DNA of 8,932 nt from Stenotrophomonas maltophilia (GTDB lineage Bacteria > Pseudomonadota > Gammaproteobacteria > Xanthomonadales > Xanthomonadaceae): the NCBI GenBank assembly GCA_002386405.1, contig DGIP01000205.1:1-8932 (forward strand), given 5' to 3'. Positions within the stretch are counted from its first letter, which is position 1, and each line of letters starts with the position of its first letter. Position numbers and translations under genes: made by a program. Of the stretch, positions 6,240 through 8,932 are shown piece by piece. Under the pieces are notes generated by a model. That model ran no database searches. It saw only the letters and a program-made list of their open reading frames with translations, and was not told the DNA's origin.

Positions 6240-7470
6240 GCTGCTGCAGGGAGTGCTGCTGGCAAGCATGTGGGTGTCGATCGCCGTGGTGCTGCTGGCC
6301 GCGCTGCGCCCGCTGCTGCGCCGGCTGGGCGGCGCACCGCTGGTGTACCGCGGCTGGTGGCTGCTGCCGCTGGTGATGCTGGCACCGCGCTTGCCACTGC
6401 CCCGCGTGCCACTCGTCGAGGCCACGCCGGTGCACGCGCTGGGGGCCGCGCTGCGTGCGCCGGTGCTGCCGGCCGACGCGGTGCTGTGGCCGACCCTGCT
6501 GGTCGCGCTGTGGGCGGCCGGCGCACTGCTGGCCGGCATCCGCCAGTGGCGGGGCCAGCGTCGTTTCGAACGTGGCATGGGCGCGCTTCAGCCGCGAAGC
6601 GATGGCAGCTGGCAGGCCAGCGCCGATCCCGGCCTGCCGGCCCTGGTGGGCCTGTGGTCACCACGCGTGGTGGTCGGCCCGGATTTCGACCTGCGCTTCA
6701 GTGCGGCCGAACGCGCGCTGATCCTGCAGCACGAATGCCAGCACCGCCGCCATGGCGATCACTGGGCCAATGCCGCGCTGGCGCTGCTGCGCTGCCTGTT
6801 CTGGTTCCATCCGTTGTTGCCGTGGGCCTCGCGCCGCTTCCTGCGTGACCAGGAGCTGGCCTGCGACGCACGCACGGTCGACCCGCATCCGGCCTCGCGC
6901 CGGCTCTACGCCAACGCGCTGCTGAAGGCGCAGTTGGTCCACCCGGTTGCGCCCATGGCCTGCCACTGGCGCAGCCAACCGATGTTGAAGGAGCGAATTG
7001 CCATGATGAAGGAACACAAGCGCAGGGCGTTGCCGTGGGTGACCGGCCAGGTACTGGTGGTGGGGCTGTGCATGGGGCTGGGCGCGGTCGCCTGGGCCAG
7101 CCAGGGCGGCGGCGGTGGCAGCCCGGCGATCAGCGCCGAACCGTTCCAGTTCGCGCAGGAAGATGCGGCCAAGGCAGGGCTGGAGCGCCCGGTGACGATC
7201 GACAGGATGCCGCCGCCGAGCTACCCCACCAGCGCGTTCGAGAACAACCAGAGCGGCGAAGTGGTGCTGCGGGTGGACGTGGACGCACAGGGCAAGGTCC
7301 GCGATGTGCGCGTGCTCAGTGCAACCAACCCGGGCGTGTTCGACGCCGCATCGATCGCTGCAGCCCGGCAGTGGACCTACCATCCGGCGATGAAGGACGG
7401 CAAAGCGGTGGCGGCCGCGGTCCGCATTCCGATCACCTTCGCCATGAGTGAAACGGTGACCGGCCAGTGA
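6232..7470 (+). CDS. BlaR1-like M56 membrane metalloprotease with C-terminal TonB domain
   Basis: This 412-residue inner-membrane protein probably senses something outside the membrane and relays it by zinc-dependent proteolysis to the repressor encoded just upstream. Four membrane segments are visible at about 6-26, 38-52, 83-103 and 267-289. The cytoplasmic loop holds the zinc motif HECQH (167-171) and the likely third ligand E208 in QELACD, so the protease looks active. After TM4 come a glycine run (292-296) and a TonB C-terminal domain (about 319-405: PPPSYP, GEVVLRVDVDAQGKV, AARQWTYHPA). This replaces the penicillin-binding sensor of BlaR1; no SxxK is seen there. TM4 lacks the Ser-His pair by which TonB contacts ExbB, so it is unlikely to energise transport. 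AGGAG seven bases before the ATG supports the start. It overlaps both neighbours. The signal is unknown. Confidence 0.9.
   Translation: MTELLQGVLLASMWVSIAVVLLAALRPLLRRLGGAPLVYRGWWLLPLVMLAPRLPLPRVPLVEATPVHALGAALRAPVLPADAVLWPTLLVALWAAGALLAGIRQWRGQRRFERGMGALQPRSDGSWQASADPGLPALVGLWSPRVVVGPDFDLRFSAAERALILQHECQHRRHGDHWANAALALLRCLFWFHPLLPWASRRFLRDQELACDARTVDPHPASRRLYANALLKAQLVHPVAPMACHWRSQPMLKERIAMMKEHKRRALPWVTGQVLVVGLCMGLGAVAWASQGGGGGSPAISAEPFQFAQEDAAKAGLERPVTIDRMPPPSYPTSAFENNQSGEVVLRVDVDAQGKVRDVRVLSATNPGVFDAASIAAARQWTYHPAMKDGKAVAAAVRIPITFAMSETVTGQ
6988..7005 (+). promoter_or_regulatory. Possible internal translation start inside the M56 gene
   Basis: AAGGAG (6988-6993) stands nine bases before in-frame ATG ATG (7003-7008). 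Initiation here would give a 155-residue protein starting MMKEHKRR, with the TM4 hydrophobic helix as anchor and the whole TonB-C domain outside, but no protease. The bases also encode conserved-looking LKERI, so protein constraint may explain the match. Confidence 0.3.
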
Positions 7471-8030
7471 GGTGGCCGCTGCCTGCGGCGGTTGCGCTCG
7501 TGGTTGGGGTGGCTGGCTGTGCCGGCCACGACCGCCTCACCACGGTGGATTCACGGGCCGAATCGGTCGGCCACCAGCGGCTGCGGGCTGCCGCGATGGG
7601 AGGGTCAGGGCAGGTGGAGGCTTACACGCTCAAACCCGGCGAGGGCTACCGGATGCCGCAGCTGTATGCGGCGCCGGACCCGGTGCTGGGCGAGCGCGAT
7701 CCGCGCCGTGAGCTGCCGCCCACCATGGTCTGCCTGCAGGTGGTGGTGAGCGCCGACGGCGCGGTGGAACGCAGCGCGCCGTTGAGCGATCGCACTGAGT
7801 GCGTTGCCGGCGGCGCGCCTGAAAACCAGGTACTGGTGGAGGCGGCACAGGACGCGGTGGCGATGTGGCGCTACTCGCCTGCGGCGGTGTGCCACTTCGC
7901 CGCGGGCCACGCGCCGGCCGACAGCAGCGACTGTCGCGATGCCGAGCGGGTGGAACCGGTGGCAGTAAGCCTGTTCTACGCCTTCACGTTCGAGATCGTG
8001 CACGGCCAGCACACGGTGAAGACACGGTAA
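7467..8030 (+). CDS. Putative lipoprotein with TonB-C-like domain
   Basis: This 187-residue protein starts with a short hydrophobic signal ending in the lipobox VAGC, so C18 should be lipidated; Ala at +2 suggests outer-membrane sorting. After a polar linker, residues about 84-178 follow the TonB C-terminal pattern: PPTMVCLQVVVSADGAV, then VEAAQDAVAMWRYSPA, then VSLFYAFTFEI. Four further cysteines (C89, C112, C142, C156) could form two disulfides, with an insert between the helix and last strand. The start is GTG at 7467, overlapping the previous stop by four bases (GTGA), with no clear ribosome binding site, so translation is probably coupled. It is the last gene of the repressor-protease operon and may modulate or bind the sensor domain; that role is inference. 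The TonB-C resemblance is judged by eye. Confidence 0.72.
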   Translation: MRWPLPAAVALVVGVAGCAGHDRLTTVDSRAESVGHQRLRAAAMGGSGQVEAYTLKPGEGYRMPQLYAAPDPVLGERDPRRELPPTMVCLQVVVSADGAVERSAPLSDRTECVAGGAPENQVLVEAAQDAVAMWRYSPAAVCHFAAGHAPADSSDCRDAERVEPVAVSLFYAFTFEIVHGQHTVKTR

Positions 8031-8053
8031 AACCACGCGCTGCGCGGTTTTTT
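8029..8053. terminator. Bidirectional terminator shared by convergent genes
   Basis: AAAACC (8029-8034) pairs with GGTTTT (8046-8051), then an A-C mismatch, then CGC with GCG around a GCT loop. Six Ts follow at 8048-8053 and the A run serves the minus strand. It overlaps the stop codons of both the lipoprotein gene (8028-8030) and the minus-strand gene (8052-8054). Confidence 0.8.
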
Positions 8054-8852
8054 ACGCCCCGCCCTGGATGTTCGCCTTCACCGACGGGTGCATCAACTTC
8101 GGCTCGGCAAGCGTGGCGTCGCGCGCTTGCCGGGTCGCCACGAATTCCGCCTCGCTCACCCCGTCATGCAGGTGGATGTTGCGCGCGCGCTGCTCGCCGA
8201 TGGTGGTTTCATTGGCGACCTCGCGCCCGCCCGGGCCGTAGTCGTGGCAGATGAACACCCGGGTGGCGTCGGGCAGGGCCAGCAGACGCTGGATCGAGCG
8301 GTACAGCAGGGCGGCATCGCCGCCCGGAAAATCACAGCGCGCGGTACCGCCATCGGGCATGAACAGCGAATCGCCGGTGAACAGCGCATCGCCGATCCGG
8401 TAGGCCACGCTGTCGCTGGTGTGCCCGGGCACCGCGATCACCTCGGCCGCGATCGCGCCGACATCGAAGCGTTCGCCGTCGGCGAACAGGTGGTCGAACT
8501 GCGAGCCGTCGGTAGGCACGTCCAGCCCATAGCGAGGCGCGAACGTGCGCTGCACCTCGACAATGCCGCCACCCATCGCCAGTCCCGCCTGCGGGAACGA
8601 CTGCTTCAGCCGGCGCCCGGCGCTGACATGGTCGGCATGGGCATGGGTTTCCAGCAGCCAGCGCACCTCCAGCGCATGCGCGCGCACGTGTGCCAGCAGC
8701 GGCTGCAGCGGCCCGGCACCGATGGCGTCGGTATCCGGGTCGTAATCCAGCACCGGGTCGATCACTGCCGCCTGCCGGGTGGCCGGGTCATGCACCACGT
8801 AACTGAAGGTGTTGCTGTCCGGGTGGAAGAAACTGGCGACATGCGGTGACAT
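8052..8852 (-). CDS. MBL-fold hydrolase, ETHE1/Blh-like (probable persulfide dioxygenase)
   Basis: This 266-residue, probably cytoplasmic protein has the metallo-beta-lactamase fold: THAHADH (69-75), H144 in VPGHT, D161 in FTGDSLF, and H203 in ICHDYGPGG. GGTARCDFPGGD (168-179) and HDY are marks of the ETHE1/Blh branch, whose members oxidise glutathione persulfide to sulfite with a single iron held by two His and one Asp (here H70, H144, D161 by homology). That would place it in sulfide detoxification. A glyoxalase II-type thioesterase is less likely given those motifs. The start is supported by GAGGT overlapping the previous gene's stop and lying seven bases before the ATG. Only nine bases separate it from the upstream gene, so they form an operon. 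In Xylella and Agrobacterium, Blh genes are controlled by the ArsR-type regulator BigR. Confidence 0.88.
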   Translation of the reverse strand: MSPHVASFFHPDSNTFSYVVHDPATRQAAVIDPVLDYDPDTDAIGAGPLQPLLAHVRAHALEVRWLLETHAHADHVSAGRRLKQSFPQAGLAMGGGIVEVQRTFAPRYGLDVPTDGSQFDHLFADGERFDVGAIAAEVIAVPGHTSDSVAYRIGDALFTGDSLFMPDGGTARCDFPGGDAALLYRSIQRLLALPDATRVFICHDYGPGGREVANETTIGEQRARNIHLHDGVSEAEFVATRQARDATLAEPKLMHPSVKANIQGGA

Positions 8853-8861
8853 GGTGAAACC

Positions 8862-8932
8862 TCAGCGCTTACCCAACGTGTCATTGAGCAGCACCGCCAG
8901 GCGTTCGCCGGCCAGGCGCAGCTCGGCTTCCG
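8862..8932 (-). CDS. C-terminal end of a gene upstream of the ETHE1-like gene
   Basis: The minus strand is open from the window edge to a TGA at 8864-8862 and gives 22 complete residues beginning EAELRLAGERLAVLL and ending GKR. The sequence forms a charged amphipathic helix. The stop lies nine bases before the ATG of the ETHE1-like gene, whose ribosome binding site overlaps it, so the two are very likely cotranscribed. Such a helical tail would suit an ArsR-type regulator such as BigR, which often accompanies Blh genes, but so little is visible that this is only a guess. Confidence 0.6.
   Translation of the reverse strand, partial: EAELRLAGERLAVLLNDTLGKR

Noticed and set aside
6232..7470. 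Naming the pair blaI-blaR1 as a beta-lactam resistance locus
   Set aside because: The sensor is a TonB-C domain rather than a penicillin-binding domain, and no beta-lactamase of the serine or metallo antibiotic-hydrolysing type is visible. The MBL-fold gene nearby is of the ETHE1/Blh type.
8052..8852. MBL-fold gene as a metallo-beta-lactamase
   Set aside because: There is no export signal, and the GGTARCDFPGGD and HDYGPGG motifs place it with ETHE1/Blh proteins.
1..8932. tRNA, rRNA, CRISPR array, insertion sequence or prophage parts
   Set aside because: I saw no cloverleaf, spaced repeats, transposase frame, terminal repeats or abrupt composition change. No gene-free stretch exceeds about 170 bases.

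Overview
The window is about 8.9 kb of very GC-rich DNA with dense, short-spaced genes and strong G/C preference at third codon positions. Protein sequences and gene style look like Stenotrophomonas or a close relative in the Xanthomonadaceae; this is recognition from memory, not a database result. The first ten bases equal the 3' end of a standard Illumina adapter, so the window probably begins at a contig edge with untrimmed adapter.

Layout, left to right: the C-terminal end of an unidentified gene (+, to 156); a dicarboxylate/amino acid:cation symporter of the SDF family (+, 224-1549) closed by a strong terminator; a complete transketolase gene with its own predicted promoter (+, 1715-3724); a bidirectional terminator; an acetyl-CoA hydrolase/transferase family gene (-, 3798-5747); a 126-bp divergent control region; a three-gene operon (+, 5874-8030) whose genes overlap by 8 and 4 bases; a second bidirectional terminator; an ETHE1/Blh-like metallo-beta-lactamase-fold protein, probably a persulfide dioxygenase (-, 8052-8852); and the tail of a gene just upstream of it in the same operon (-, 8862 to the window edge).

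The left half is core carbon metabolism: organic acid or amino acid uptake, the non-oxidative pentose phosphate pathway, and acyl-CoA/CoA transfer. The right end is probably sulfide/persulfide handling.

The most interesting part is the operon at 5874-8030. It encodes a BlaI/MecI-type repressor, a BlaR1-like membrane metalloprotease whose outer sensor is a TonB C-terminal domain rather than a penicillin-binding domain, and a small lipoprotein that appears to carry a second, cysteine-bearing TonB-C-like fold. Its promoter has a perfect TTGACA -35, and its -10 lies inside a 16-bp perfect palindrome. A second, imperfect copy 24 bp downstream covers the ribosome binding region and start codon. The parts fit an autoregulated envelope-sensing module in which a signal outside the membrane triggers proteolysis of the repressor. 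The signal and any targets outside the operon are unknown.
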